A stretch of DNA of 32,075 nucleotides, taken from the NCBI GenBank assembly GCA_009692515.1, contig SHZA01000018.1:1-32075 (forward strand), written 5' to 3'. Shown piece after piece: positions 24,167-32,075 of this stretch (positions within the stretch are counted from its first letter, which is position 1; every line of letters begins with the position of its first letter). The stretch comes from Bdellovibrionales bacterium (GTDB lineage Bacteria; Bdellovibrionota; FAC87; UBA2466). The translations under genes and the position numbers were made by a program. The notes beneath the pieces are model-generated. The model did not search any database. It saw only the letters and a program-made list of their open reading frames with translations, and had not been told where the DNA came from.

Positions 24167-26593
24167 ATGTTCTTTGGAAAAAAACAATCTGTGCCGCAGA
24201 AATCCATGCCCAGAAGTATTACCGTTGCAGGCACTAGACCTCTACCTAATCCGCTGGTGGGAGAGATTCAAAGACTGATCTGTTTTGCTTTTGCTTTAAC
24301 TTTAATTCTATCTCTTTTAAGTTACTCGCCCAGTGACCCCTCCTGGACCACATGGAACTCCAAAAATCATTTTCAAAATTGGTTAGGAAGATCCGGAAGT
24401 ATTGTTTCAGATGTATTATACCAACTATTCGGTTTGGCTGCGTTTATGATCGCAGCTATTTTTGTTGTTTTTGCCTCTCGAAAACCACGCGCTCAATCGG
24501 AGGCACAATCTACAAATTACTTTTTAGCACCCACCTTTTTTTTGGTGGCTGTGAGTGCGCTACTCCAAAGTCTCGTGCCTCACCGATGGACCCCTTGGAA
24601 TCTTCCGAATTCCGGAGGAATGAGTGGCCAAGTTATCCATCAATTTTTAACTTGGGCCTCAGGAACACTCGGTGCCTTTCTTATTAGTCTATTCGCCACC
24701 GTTTCATTAGCGATGTGGTTATTTAAGTGGAATTTTGTATCGGCAATCTCTCATGGGATTAAGGTGGGGTCCTTCAAACTAAGAGAAAAGCGCGCCCTAT
24801 ATTTTAAGGCATGGAAAGAAAAATTTTGGACCCAGCTCTTAATTCTCAAAAACACCTTTAAACAAAAAAAATTGCTCCCAATTGGAATTGAGTCTACTCA
24901 AGCTATTTCTACTACAGAAACTTCGAACGCACGGCCAGAGCTCCTTCATCTTCAGATTGCTAAACCTGCTTATCAATTGCCTTTACCGTTACCCAATCCC
25001 AATCAGCTTTTGAGTGTTGAAAATTGTCCGCCTATTTCTACGGAGCGCTCCGCAGATGATGCAGAGATGATCAAGGTATTAAATCCGGAATTGGGAAAAG
25101 AAAAAACGATCTCTCAAATGGGAAGGGCTCAAAAGAAAATTAATATGAATTTTCAACTGCCTCAGCTTTCCACCTTATCGGGAAAAGCAAATTCAAAAAC
25201 AAAAACGGTCGATAAAAATTGGTACTTAGAAAAAGCAAAAATTCTGGTTGAGAAACTAAAGGACTTCGGTGTCGACGGAGAGGTCGTTCATATTTCACCA
25301 GGACCCGTTATTACTGTTTATGAATTCAAACCCGCCAGCGGTGTAAAAATCAAAGAGATTTCAAATCTGTCGGATGATTTAACCTTAGCGCTTAGTGTTT
25401 TAAGCGTTCGTATTGTCGCTCCTATTCCAGGAAAACCGGTGGTGGGAATTGAGATCCCAAGTCCTCATCGAGAAACCGTTTTCTTTAAAGATCTCGTGCA
25501 GGAGACCCCCTTCTTTAAAAGTGAAATTAGAATTCCGGTGGCATTGGGTCGTCTAGCTTCGGGAGAGCCGGTGACGGCAGACCTAGCTGCAATGCCACAC
25601 TTACTTGTGGCAGGATCTACAGGGACCGGAAAATCGGTTTTCATTAATACACTTATTTTTAGTCTTCTTTATCGATTCTCTCCTCAGCAATTGAAGCTCA
25701 TCTTAGTTGATCCTAAAATGGTAGAGCTATCTCTTTACGAGGGGATTCCTCACCTTTTATTACCTGTAGTAGTAGATTCGAAAAAAGCGGCTCTAGCACT
25801 AAGATGGGCTGTAGAAGAAATGGAGCGTCGCTATTCCTTAATGCACCAATCGGGAGTACGGCATGTAGATTCTTACAATGAAAAACTTACCGAGGTTCAC
25901 GGTGGACCGACTGAAGAGCAACCTTTTTTACCTTATATTGTGATTGTTATCGACGAGTATGCCGATTTAATGGCGGTGGTTCCCAAAGACGTCGAGCTTT
26001 CTATTGCAAGGCTGGCTCAAAAGGCTCGGGCCAGTGGAATTCATTTAGTGATTGCCACTCAACGACCCTCTACCGATGTGGTTACCGGAACCATCAAAGC
26101 AAACTTTCCGAGCCGCATTTCATTTAGAGTTGCCTCCTCGGTTGATTCCAAAACTATTTTAGATCGCACAGGTGCCGACCGCCTTTTGGGAAGTGGCGAT
26201 ATGCTTTTTCATTCGGCCGGTTTTACTAGTTTAAAGAGGATGCAAGGAGCCTTTATTTCCGATAGCGATATCGAGCGAGTGGTTGAACATTTAAAGGCCC
26301 AAGGTGGCCCTGAATATGATGAGCGAGTTTTGCAATCACTAGAAAATGCGGAGCTGGGTGAAAATGCAGGCTCTTACAGTGGAGAGGGAACTGCAGAGGA
26401 GGCTCGGCTTTTTGACGAAGCGGTGAGACTAGTTACCGAAAAGGGCGAAGCTAGCATTTCCTTGGTTCAACGCCACTTAAGAATTGGTTACAACCGAGCG
26501 GCCACGCTAATTGAGCAATTAGAAAAAGAGGGCATTGTCGGCCCATCAACCGGCGCCTCCAAGCGCCGAACTGTTCTCGTGGGACAAATCTAG
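24167..26593 (+). CDS. ftsK: DNA translocase FtsK/SpoIIIE
   Basis: FtsK pumps DNA at the division septum and, with XerCD, resolves chromosome dimers. ATG at 24167 (MFFGKKQSV) is chosen because AAAGGTGG lies four bases upstream; the upstream frame only offers TTG at 24131. The 808-residue protein has four membrane helices (about 35-53, 84-103, 118-137 and 160-187), a linker of about 150 residues and the motor: GSTGTGKS Walker A (483-490), VIVIDEYADL Walker B (592-601) and the ATQRPSTDVVTG signature (630-641). The C-terminal gamma winged helix is intact (about 745-808), so it can read orientation sequences. The linker is short, as in SpoIIIE-like members. lolA lies further downstream, a common proteobacterial pairing, here interrupted by two genes. 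Confidence 0.97.
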   Translation: MFFGKKQSVPQKSMPRSITVAGTRPLPNPLVGEIQRLICFAFALTLILSLLSYSPSDPSWTTWNSKNHFQNWLGRSGSIVSDVLYQLFGLAAFMIAAIFVVFASRKPRAQSEAQSTNYFLAPTFFLVAVSALLQSLVPHRWTPWNLPNSGGMSGQVIHQFLTWASGTLGAFLISLFATVSLAMWLFKWNFVSAISHGIKVGSFKLREKRALYFKAWKEKFWTQLLILKNTFKQKKLLPIGIESTQAISTTETSNARPELLHLQIAKPAYQLPLPLPNPNQLLSVENCPPISTERSADDAEMIKVLNPELGKEKTISQMGRAQKKINMNFQLPQLSTLSGKANSKTKTVDKNWYLEKAKILVEKLKDFGVDGEVVHISPGPVITVYEFKPASGVKIKEISNLSDDLTLALSVLSVRIVAPIPGKPVVGIEIPSPHRETVFFKDLVQETPFFKSEIRIPVALGRLASGEPVTADLAAMPHLLVAGSTGTGKSVFINTLIFSLLYRFSPQQLKLILVDPKMVELSLYEGIPHLLLPVVVDSKKAALALRWAVEEMERRYSLMHQSGVRHVDSYNEKLTEVHGGPTEEQPFLPYIVIVIDEYADLMAVVPKDVELSIARLAQKARASGIHLVIATQRPSTDVVTGTIKANFPSRISFRVASSVDSKTILDRTGADRLLGSGDMLFHSAGFTSLKRMQGAFISDSDIERVVEHLKAQGGPEYDERVLQSLENAELGENAGSYSGEGTAEEARLFDEAVRLVTEKGEASISLVQRHLRIGYNRAATLIEQLEKEGIVGPSTGASKRRTVLVGQI

Positions 26594-26629
26594 AGACATC
26601 CTTTTCTAACCTCGTTAGACCACTACGAT

Positions 26630-26658
26630 TTGCTTCTATTAGTAAGTTCCTATATAAG
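26630..26658 (+). promoter_or_regulatory. Possible promoter of the small secreted-protein gene
   Basis: TTGCTT (26630-26635) and TATAAG (26653-26658) are 17 bases apart. The -10 box lies inside the left arm of the inverted repeat at 26649-26687, so initiation (near 26665) would fall within that repeat. Confidence 0.45.
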
Positions 26659-26687
26659 ACCGGGCAATCAACCCGTTTTTATATAGG
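26649..26687 (+). promoter_or_regulatory. Long inverted repeat covering the ribosome site of the next gene
   Basis: CCTATATAA (26649-26657) pairs with TTATATAGG (26679-26687), then G-U, A-U and a mismatch, then CGGG with CCCG, around a seven-base loop. The AGGTG ribosome site (26685-26689) of the gene starting at 26695 is partly in the right arm. No T-run follows, so it is not a standard ftsK terminator. RNA-level occlusion in read-through transcripts or an operator over the promoter are the two readings. Confidence 0.5.
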
Positions 26688-26694
26688 TGCTCAG

Positions 26695-27066
26695 ATGATG
26701 GCTTTAAAGATTTTTGTCTCTCTCCTGGTTCTGGTTTTTTCTACTGCACAAGCAGCACCAAGCCTTTATTCTTGCACATTAAAAACTCACTGTACTGAGC
26801 TTGGAATCGATAAAGAAACTACCTTTGAGTATCTGGCCGGCACCTCAAGTAAAGAGGCTACCAGCGTCGATTTCGGCGTGGTGCGCGCCAGGATTTATGG
26901 GCCTCACTATTTATCTCTTTATTTGTTCGACATTCGCCACGCTAATAGCATTTGGACTAAAAGTCACTCGAGCGTTCTCGTTGAAGATTTAGAGGTTTCT
27001 TTAGTAATTCCTGACAGCGCAGACCACTCTATGGTGGCCAATCTTTTTTGCTCCAAAAAGCACTAG
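26695..27066 (+). CDS. Small secreted protein, function unknown
   Basis: A 123-residue product that I do not recognise. The N-terminus MMALKIFVSLLVLVFSTAQAAPS is a clear Sec signal peptide with an AQA cleavage site. The mature part is about 100 residues with three cysteines (YSCTLKTHC near the start and LFCSKKH at the end) and alternating hydrophobic residues suggesting beta strands. ATG at 26695 or the next codon, 26698, could be the start; AGGTG is just upstream. Its stop shares the palindrome CTAG with the stop of the convergent methyltransferase gene. It sits after ftsK, but an inverted repeat and a candidate promoter separate them. Confidence 0.7.
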   Translation: MMALKIFVSLLVLVFSTAQAAPSLYSCTLKTHCTELGIDKETTFEYLAGTSSKEATSVDFGVVRARIYGPHYLSLYLFDIRHANSIWTKSHSSVLVEDLEVSLVIPDSADHSMVANLFCSKKH

Positions 27067-27812
27067 GCCGATCTCTTAGTGACCTTCAAAACGGTTAATC
27101 CCAAAAAGGTATTTTTCCAATAGGGGCCTAATTTCTCAACGAATAATCCCTCCTTTAAAAATATCTCTGTGTACTCCTCTGTTTTTTGAAAATCTGAAAT
27201 TAATGCCACACCAGTTTTTTTTAAGACCCGTGCTATCTCTGAGCAGGCCCGATCTCTTCCCTCGCGATTCGGAATATTGTGTAAACAAAGATTAGAAAGA
27301 ATCACATCGAATGCGTCATTAGCAAAACTTAACGCTCTTGCATCCTCACTTTTAATAGTAATCTTCTTGTCCACTCCCTCAAGGATTGCATTATTTAAAG
27401 TTTCGGAAGCAAAATTTCCAGACAGATCTTTTTGACTCCAAATATCAATTCCTACAGCCCGACCGGAGGTGAGCTTTTTGGCGGCGCCTATCAATAGTAG
27501 CCCCAGCCCCGTTCCCACATCGAGTACCCTTTCATTTCCCTTCCACTCTATAAGGGACAAGAGGCGATCTCGATGACGAAACTTTCCATACTTTCCGTAA
27601 AGAAGCATGCACATTCCTGACGGAAAACAAAGCGCCTGACCCAAAACAAAAACGATCCCTATTGGCCAATCTCTTCCTTCGATAGTCAACGTTGGAAAAA
27701 TCGTCTGCAGGACAAAACAAAGTAATCCCATGGCGAAACAACCATATAAAACACCCGGGGCATCCATCCCATACCTAGCTCTTTCACGTAACTTTTGTCC
27801 TCCTGGGCTCAC
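27063..27812 (-). CDS. Membrane-anchored class I SAM-dependent methyltransferase
   Basis: The 249-residue product begins with two hydrophobic helices (GVLYGCFAMGLLCFVLQTIF and GIVFVLGQALCFPSGMCMLL, about 20-75), then a methyltransferase fold. Motif I is VLDVGTGLGLLLIGAA (about 95-110), the acidic ribose-binding position is in GIDIW, and motif IV/post-I includes FDVILSNLCLHNIP. The substrate is unknown; UbiE-like small-molecule or lipid methylation would fit a membrane anchor. The listed start is GTG at 27812. ATG at 27767 is an alternative that would leave both helices intact. It converges on the small secreted-protein gene with a four-base overlap and diverges from lolA across 18 bases. Confidence 0.83.
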   Translation of the reverse strand: MSPGGQKLRERARYGMDAPGVLYGCFAMGLLCFVLQTIFPTLTIEGRDWPIGIVFVLGQALCFPSGMCMLLYGKYGKFRHRDRLLSLIEWKGNERVLDVGTGLGLLLIGAAKKLTSGRAVGIDIWSQKDLSGNFASETLNNAILEGVDKKITIKSEDARALSFANDAFDVILSNLCLHNIPNREGRDRACSEIARVLKKTGVALISDFQKTEEYTEIFLKEGLFVEKLGPYWKNTFLGLTVLKVTKRSA

Positions 27813-27830
27813 TCTGCTATAACTCCTAAT

Positions 27831-28472
27831 ATGAAAAATAAAATCTCTGGCTTTGTAATATGCTTTTTTACTTCCATCAATGTTTTTGCCACGAATCCAA
27901 TGACGGCCGTCGTAGATTCACTTCAAACCAATTGGAATCAAACACAAAACTATAAAGCCGAATTCAAACAGGTGGTCTACTCTAAAAAACTGCACACCAA
28001 AGATGAAACCACCGGAACTATTTTTGTATTAAAACCAGGAAAGATTCGATGGGAGGTTCCTTCACAAAAAACGGTTCAAATTTTGAATGGCAATCGGCTC
28101 ATTTACATTAAAGATAATCGAAGACGAAAAACGACTGTGGTAGATATTTATAAGGATGTTTCAAAGTCTATCGACTTAAAATCGCTCGCTTTTCTGGCCG
28201 GAAATGCCCTTTTTAAAGAAACCTACACTAGCGTATTAGGGGCGGAAGGTCCTGAAACTGTTGAACTAAAGCTAATCTCCAAGGCAGCCCCAAGTGAAAG
28301 TTATCTTGCAGAAATCGATAAAAAAAGCTATTTTCTGCGCGCTTTAACAACGGAAACGGCCGATTCAAAAGTTCGTATCGATTTTTTGAAAACAGAGACC
28401 AATATTCAGATGGGACAAAACCTGTTTGAGTATCAGCCGAAACCGAAAGATGTTGTGCACGAAAACCCGTAA
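27831..28472 (+). CDS. lolA: Outer-membrane lipoprotein carrier protein LolA
   Basis: LolA ferries lipoproteins through the periplasm from LolCDE to the outer membrane. The 213-residue precursor starts at ATG 27831 (MKNKISGFVICFF) with a signal peptide ending near VFA-TNP; the upstream frame extends to a TTG at 27795 that is not part of a signal. The body shows the LolA pattern: NYKAEFKQVVYSKKL, GTIFVLKPGKIRWEVPS (aromatic strand block) and LIYIKDN. No strong ribosome site is visible, so expression may be modest or dependent on an overlapping upstream signal. The presence of LolA fits the two LspA copies elsewhere in the window and a lipoprotein-rich envelope. Confidence 0.9.
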   Translation: MKNKISGFVICFFTSINVFATNPMTAVVDSLQTNWNQTQNYKAEFKQVVYSKKLHTKDETTGTIFVLKPGKIRWEVPSQKTVQILNGNRLIYIKDNRRRKTTVVDIYKDVSKSIDLKSLAFLAGNALFKETYTSVLGAEGPETVELKLISKAAPSESYLAEIDKKSYFLRALTTETADSKVRIDFLKTETNIQMGQNLFEYQPKPKDVVHENP

Positions 28473-28529
28473 CGAAAGCCTGCTGAAGGATTTGCGGCTT
28501 CGTTTTTAAGCGACTTAAGGAGCTTGTTT

Positions 28530-29021
28530 ATGCCGTCGTTCGATATTGTAGTAAATTTAAACCTTCAAGAGGTAGACAATGCGATTAATCAGGCTCAAAA
28601 AGAATTAAGCCAGCGATATGATTTTAAGGGCAGTAAAAGTAAGATCGAATGGGATGAGAAGAAAAAAGAGATCTCTTTATTAGGCGATGACGAATTCAAA
28701 CTAAATGCTGTAGTTGAAATTGTTCGTGGAAAACTTATCAAGCGTGGTGTCTCTGTAAAAAATATTACCTTCGCTAAAATCGAAGCCTCCTTTGAAGGCA
28801 CCGTCAAACAAAAGCTCACTCTAGCAGGTGGCATCTCCCCCGAAAAAAGCAAAGAGCTAACCAAGCTTATTAAAGAGGCAAAATTAAAGGTGCAATCACA
28901 AATGCAGGATGAGCAATTGCGGGTCACCGGAAAAAATCGTGATGATCTGCAGGAGGCTATCGCCCTGGTCAAAGGGACCGATTTAGGAATGGATTTTAAC
29001 TTTATTAACTTTAGGGACTAA
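28530..29021 (+). CDS. yajQ: YajQ-family nucleotide-binding protein
   Basis: A 163-residue cytosolic protein with the two-domain ferredoxin-like fold of the YajQ/UPF0234 family. MPSFDIVVNLNLQEVDNAINQA at the start, SQRYDFKGSKSKIEW (about 28-42) and the final DLGMDFNFINFRD are family hallmarks. Members bind nucleotides, and a Xanthomonas homologue has been described as a cyclic-di-GMP effector; a role here is only inferred. ATG at 28530 is chosen because AAGGAG sits eight bases upstream; the extra TTG-TTT codons before it are not needed. Its TAA overlaps the rimO ATG by one base (TAATG), so the two are coupled. Confidence 0.95.
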   Translation: MPSFDIVVNLNLQEVDNAINQAQKELSQRYDFKGSKSKIEWDEKKKEISLLGDDEFKLNAVVEIVRGKLIKRGVSVKNITFAKIEASFEGTVKQKLTLAGGISPEKSKELTKLIKEAKLKVQSQMQDEQLRVTGKNRDDLQEAIALVKGTDLGMDFNFINFRD

Positions 29022-30358
29022 TGCTACACACAGAATCTAAAAATATATTTTTTCAGTCACTCGGTTGCCCCAAAAACTTGGTAGATGCTGAGGTCATGCT
29101 TGGGATTACCAAAGAGCATAACTATACCTTTGTTGAGGACCCTTCGATAGCTGAGGTGATTGTAGTCAACACCTGTAGTTTTATTAATGATTCAAAAAGA
29201 GAGTCGATTAATACCGTTATTGAACTTGCAGAACATAAAAAATCTGGCAAGTGCACCAAGCTAATCGTAACCGGCTGTCTCCCACAACGATATAAAGAGG
29301 ACCTAAAAGTAGCTTTTCCTGAGGTAGATGCTTTTGTAGGCACGGGACAGTACCAGCAGATTTTAGAGTTTATCGAGGGGAAAAAAGAGGAGATTGACGG
29401 CTTTAAACACCCCAAGTATTTGCACAATGAAAATACGCCAAGAATCAATTCTCAACCAAGTCATCGGGCCTACTTAAAGGTTTCTGAAGGCTGTATTAAA
29501 AATTGTGCCTTTTGTATTATTCCCAAAATTAGAGGTACCTTACGAAGTCGCACGATAGATTCCCTTGTGAAGGAAGCACAGAATCTAGTGAATCAGGGCG
29601 TGTCGGAATTAAACCTGATTGCGCAGGACCTAACCGACTATGGCAGAGACTTGAGAGATGGCACCACTTTACCCGGATTGCTTAGAGGGCTCGTTAAGGT
29701 AGATGGTTTGAGATGGATTCGCATGCTCTATGTATATCCAGATGAAATGTCGAATGAGTTAATTGAATTAATCGCGACCGAAGAAAAAATTTGTAAATAT
29801 ATCGACACGCCCGTTCAGCATATCAACGATAGAATGTTGGCCCTCATGAATCGCAAGGTCACAGGAGACCAAATTAAAGAGCGATTACAAAAACTGAGAG
29901 AGAGAATTCCAAATGTCGCTATTCGAAGTACCGTGATTGTGGGTTATCCAGGGGAAACCGCGGAGGAGTACTCTCAGTTAAGAGCCTTTATTAAAGAGGC
30001 GCAGTTTGATCACCTGGGAGTATTTGCCTATTCTCACGAAGAAAATACGGCCTCCTATTCTTTGGCAGACCAATTACCTGAAGAGCTTAAACAGGAAAGA
30101 CGAGACGACTTGATGAAGGTGCAACAAGCAGCGTCTAAGGCCCGTTTAAAAAGATTCGTCGGAAGAATTCTTCCTATTTTGGTTGAAGGGCCCTCTGAAG
30201 AGTCGGAATATTTGTGGCGCGGTCGGCACCAGGGACAGGCCCCAGACATTGACGGGCATGTGCTTATCCGCTCAGGAAAACTTTCTCAAGGAAAGATTCT
30301 AGATCTTAAAATTGAGCGCGCAATGGAGTATGATTTAATCGCCAGTGCGATCGAATAA
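29021..30358 (+). CDS. rimO: Ribosomal protein S12 methylthiotransferase RimO
   Basis: RimO is a radical-SAM enzyme that adds a methylthio group to an aspartate of ribosomal protein S12. The 445-residue protein has the N-terminal UPF0004 domain with its three cluster cysteines (C16 in LGCPKN, C52 in NTCSF, C86 in TGCLP), the radical-SAM motif CIKNCAFC (C158, C162, C165) and a C-terminal TRAM domain (VEGPSEESEYLWRGRHQGQAPDIDG). FFQSLGCPKNLVDAE and the QAPDIDG ending distinguish RimO from MiaB. The start overlaps the yajQ stop. Its last 14 bases overlap the GTG start of the barrel gene. Confidence 0.95.
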   Translation: MLHTESKNIFFQSLGCPKNLVDAEVMLGITKEHNYTFVEDPSIAEVIVVNTCSFINDSKRESINTVIELAEHKKSGKCTKLIVTGCLPQRYKEDLKVAFPEVDAFVGTGQYQQILEFIEGKKEEIDGFKHPKYLHNENTPRINSQPSHRAYLKVSEGCIKNCAFCIIPKIRGTLRSRTIDSLVKEAQNLVNQGVSELNLIAQDLTDYGRDLRDGTTLPGLLRGLVKVDGLRWIRMLYVYPDEMSNELIELIATEEKICKYIDTPVQHINDRMLALMNRKVTGDQIKERLQKLRERIPNVAIRSTVIVGYPGETAEEYSQLRAFIKEAQFDHLGVFAYSHEENTASYSLADQLPEELKQERRDDLMKVQQAASKARLKRFVGRILPILVEGPSEESEYLWRGRHQGQAPDIDGHVLIRSGKLSQGKILDLKIERAMEYDLIASAIE

Positions 30359-31322
30359 ATTACATATTGTTTTTGGTTTTCTTTTTCTAAAATCCATTGC
30401 TTGGGCAGACTATGCTTGGATTCCTGAATACCATCACCTACTGGTTAAAACCGGTGGAGATTATTTCACCAGTGGTGAAAACTTTGGTAGTGATGGGGTA
30501 AGAACAGAACTTAAAACCTCCGGCCTTTCGACCACCTTTAAAGAATATAAATTTTTTGCAGAGGCTGAATATGGTGTGGCTACAGATTGGGCTGCAACTT
30601 TAAAGGTTCCCCTGGTTTCTAGCCTCGTAGATACCGATAGTGATACGGTGCTTAGTGGCTCTGGAATTTCCGATCTTAATTTGGGTTTGAAATGGAACTT
30701 AATTAAGAGAAAACCTGTTTTGACCTTTGAGATTTCTACTAAAATTCCGCTTTACTCGACGAGTGACCCGTTAGCAGGAGAATTGGTTCTTGGGGATGGC
30801 AACTTTGATTTAGTAAGTTATGTTCACGTGGGTTATCGTTTTAACAAACATTTTGTGGCGGGAATCTCTCCTGGATTTGTAGCGAGATTCACCGGCTATG
30901 AAAATGCTTTTGTCTTAAATGGTTTTCTGGGGGCGGCGTGGAATCCTGTTTATTTTAGGTGGGTGGCTGAAGGTTATTTTTCTTTGAGTAAAGCTCTAAC
31001 GAGTTCGGTGGTAGCAAGCAATAACGCTCAGGGATCTGGCGGGTCTTTCGCGCGGCTCTCTAAAAATCCAGACCTAGTTTCTTTGGGCGGCCGTTTTGGT
31101 ACTTTTATTACTAAAAGGTCTCGCTTAGAGGCTGCGGCTACATGGGCCGTAATGGGAAGTCATGCTCCTAATTTTTTTCGAGGGGGGTTGAGTTGGATTT
31201 CAGATTTTGATCTTTATACTCCGCCTGCTAGAAAAACAAAGGTCAAAGAAATTCCATTTGAAACGGACCAGCAACCTGCAGAAAAACCTGCCCCAGCCGA
31301 TGTTGATGAGACGACCGAATAG
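30345..31322 (+). CDS. Predicted outer-membrane beta-barrel protein
   Basis: A 325-residue protein starting with GTG at 30345 (MRSNKLHIVFGFLFLKSIAWADY), with a signal peptide ending WA-DY. Most of the rest is alternating hydrophobic/polar strands with aromatic ends (YKFFAEAEYGVATDWAATLKV, GISDLNLGLKWNLI, VYFRWVAEGYFSL), consistent with 10-14 barrel strands, followed by a short Pro/Glu-rich periplasmic or surface tail (PAEKPAPADVDETTE). It resembles transporter or porin-like barrels of the MetA-pathway/phenol-degradation type in layout, but I cannot name a family. The start lies inside the end of rimO, suggesting co-transcription with yajQ and rimO. The function is unknown. Confidence 0.75.
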   Translation: MRSNKLHIVFGFLFLKSIAWADYAWIPEYHHLLVKTGGDYFTSGENFGSDGVRTELKTSGLSTTFKEYKFFAEAEYGVATDWAATLKVPLVSSLVDTDSDTVLSGSGISDLNLGLKWNLIKRKPVLTFEISTKIPLYSTSDPLAGELVLGDGNFDLVSYVHVGYRFNKHFVAGISPGFVARFTGYENAFVLNGFLGAAWNPVYFRWVAEGYFSLSKALTSSVVASNNAQGSGGSFARLSKNPDLVSLGGRFGTFITKRSRLEAAATWAVMGSHAPNFFRGGLSWISDFDLYTPPARKTKVKEIPFETDQQPAEKPAPADVDETTE

Positions 31323-31342
31323 GGTGTTTTTTTAAAGGGTAT

Positions 31343-32026
31343 TTATTCAAAGCTAACCTGGGTTCTAAGAGCACGAACCGTTTTCTGTGTTTTATCTGTG
31401 CTTGGTTTTCGTTCCTCGGGGACACTCATCGTGACTGACTCACTCACTCTAGCCGGTTGACGCATTACTACCTCAGGAGGTTTTCCGTTGCTCTTCTTAA
31501 AAAAATCGGAGTCAAGAGGGGAATTACTCTCTGCCACTTGATTGGAGCCATTACTTTTTAAGTCGGGGGATGAGTTGGAGTTGAGGTTAGAATTGTTGTT
31601 ACTACCTGAGCTCCTATTCCCGTCGTTATTAAAAAAATTGGAGTCAAGTTGTTCCGAGTTGTCTGGAGGCTTCGCTAATAAACTTAGGTCTTTATTGCCT
31701 ACAATCGTGTTATTGGGCGCTCCCTCTCCTGTTCCACCTCTCACCTGAGAGGCTCCTTGTTCTGGTAAACTATCGTCCCCACGAGTCACGGCCTCGGTTT
31801 TTTTATTCGGCGTAATAGTAGAGCCAGTTACCGGTTTTCCGCTCCTTCTGAGGGTCAGGCGATTTTTTTTCTTTCGGTGGCCCGATTCTGCACTGGCTAA
31901 GCTATCGGCCTCCCCGTCTCCTCTAGGATCTGCTGGATTCCCGTTTGGCTGTGCGGCAGCCAGGCTTGGTCCGCCTGTAAACCTTTTCCAAATGGGCTCG
32001 CCAAGCGCAAGTGGCTTTTTAGACAT
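31343..32026 (-). CDS. Low-complexity Asn/Ser-rich disordered protein, function unknown
   Basis: A 227-residue hydrophilic product starting MSKKPLALGEPIWKRFTGG with no signal peptide, membrane helix or cysteine. The middle is rich in Asn, Ser, Gly and Asp. Two copies of an LDS(N/D)FF motif lie 44 residues apart, and a 20-base DNA segment around them (31497-31516 and 31629-31648) is repeated with one change. I do not recognise a family. ATG at 32026 lies only about three bases past the predicted transcription start and there is no Shine-Dalgarno sequence, pointing to leaderless translation. It converges on the barrel gene, 20 bases away. Low complexity leaves some doubt that it is a gene, but the start region is convincing. 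Confidence 0.6.
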   Translation of the reverse strand: MSKKPLALGEPIWKRFTGGPSLAAAQPNGNPADPRGDGEADSLASAESGHRKKKNRLTLRRSGKPVTGSTITPNKKTEAVTRGDDSLPEQGASQVRGGTGEGAPNNTIVGNKDLSLLAKPPDNSEQLDSNFFNNDGNRSSGSNNNSNLNSNSSPDLKSNGSNQVAESNSPLDSDFFKKSNGKPPEVVMRQPARVSESVTMSVPEERKPSTDKTQKTVRALRTQVSFE

Positions 32027-32035
32027 CGATTCGTG

Positions 32036-32063
32036 ATTATAATATTTTGTCTTACTCGCATAA
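32036..32063 (-). promoter_or_regulatory. Promoter of the disordered-protein gene
   Basis: On the minus strand TATAAT (32036-32041) is perfect and TTATGC (32058-32063) lies 16 bases upstream. The -35 box is one half of the palindrome GCATAA-TAT-TTATGC (32058-32072), a possible operator. Initiation would be near 32029, about three bases before the ATG. Confidence 0.5.
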
Positions 32064-32075
32064 TATTTATGCTTT

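Noticed and set aside
28595..28972. Minus-strand 125-codon frame opposite yajQ
   Set aside because: It mirrors a conserved gene and has no ribosome site.
1..32075. CRISPR array, toxin-antitoxin, phage or restriction system
   Set aside because: I found no regularly spaced direct repeats and no such proteins on either strand.

Overview
The window is AT-leaning bacterial chromosome from a Gram-negative organism, most likely Bdellovibrionota (Bdellovibrio or Pseudobdellovibrio-like). The evidence is the gene mix: LolA and LspA lipoprotein handling, an outer-membrane barrel, RNase J beside the proteobacterial tig-clpP-clpX-lon block, YajQ, a DUF2330/RnfD-like pair, and a bacterial topoisomerase VI. 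The assignment is an inference. There is no phage, transposon, CRISPR array or clear island. Most of the window is conserved core chromosome.

Left part (1-7723, minus strand). After a partial NfeD-like membrane gene at the edge comes a compact run read right to left: RnfD-like membrane protein, DUF2330 secreted protein, proC, gltA, topoisomerase VI B and topoisomerase VI A. Junctions are overlaps or gaps of 10-40 bases, so this looks like one operon that mixes respiratory/membrane, proline, TCA-cycle and DNA-topology functions. The RnfD-like/DUF2330 junction carries an A7 run with a long coding overlap. A tRNA-Val(TAC) lies just beyond, on the plus strand.

Middle (8036-14637). A Tat-exported flavin amine oxidase and RNase J are on the minus strand. 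A LysM lipoprotein-like membrane protein and metK are on the plus strand. A 66-residue zinc-knuckle protein with its own promoter and terminator is on the minus strand.

Proteostasis block (14812-23851, minus strand). Read right to left it is cspA, rho, two tandem lspA genes, trigger factor, clpP, clpX and lon. Promoters can be read in front of rho, clpP, clpX and lon. Strong hairpin terminators follow cspA and tig. The cspA leader contains a nested, AT-rich long-range stem.

Right part (24167-32026). ftsK is driven by a near-perfect sigma-70 promoter carrying an inverted repeat. It is followed by a small secreted protein of unknown function under a hairpin, a membrane-anchored methyltransferase (minus), lolA, yajQ, rimO and an outer-membrane barrel protein. 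Last is a minus-strand Asn/Ser-rich disordered protein that is probably translated from a leaderless mRNA. The most unusual content is the bacterial topoisomerase VI operon, the lspA duplication, the A7 junction and several structured leaders. No wholly new multi-gene defence or biosynthetic system was found.
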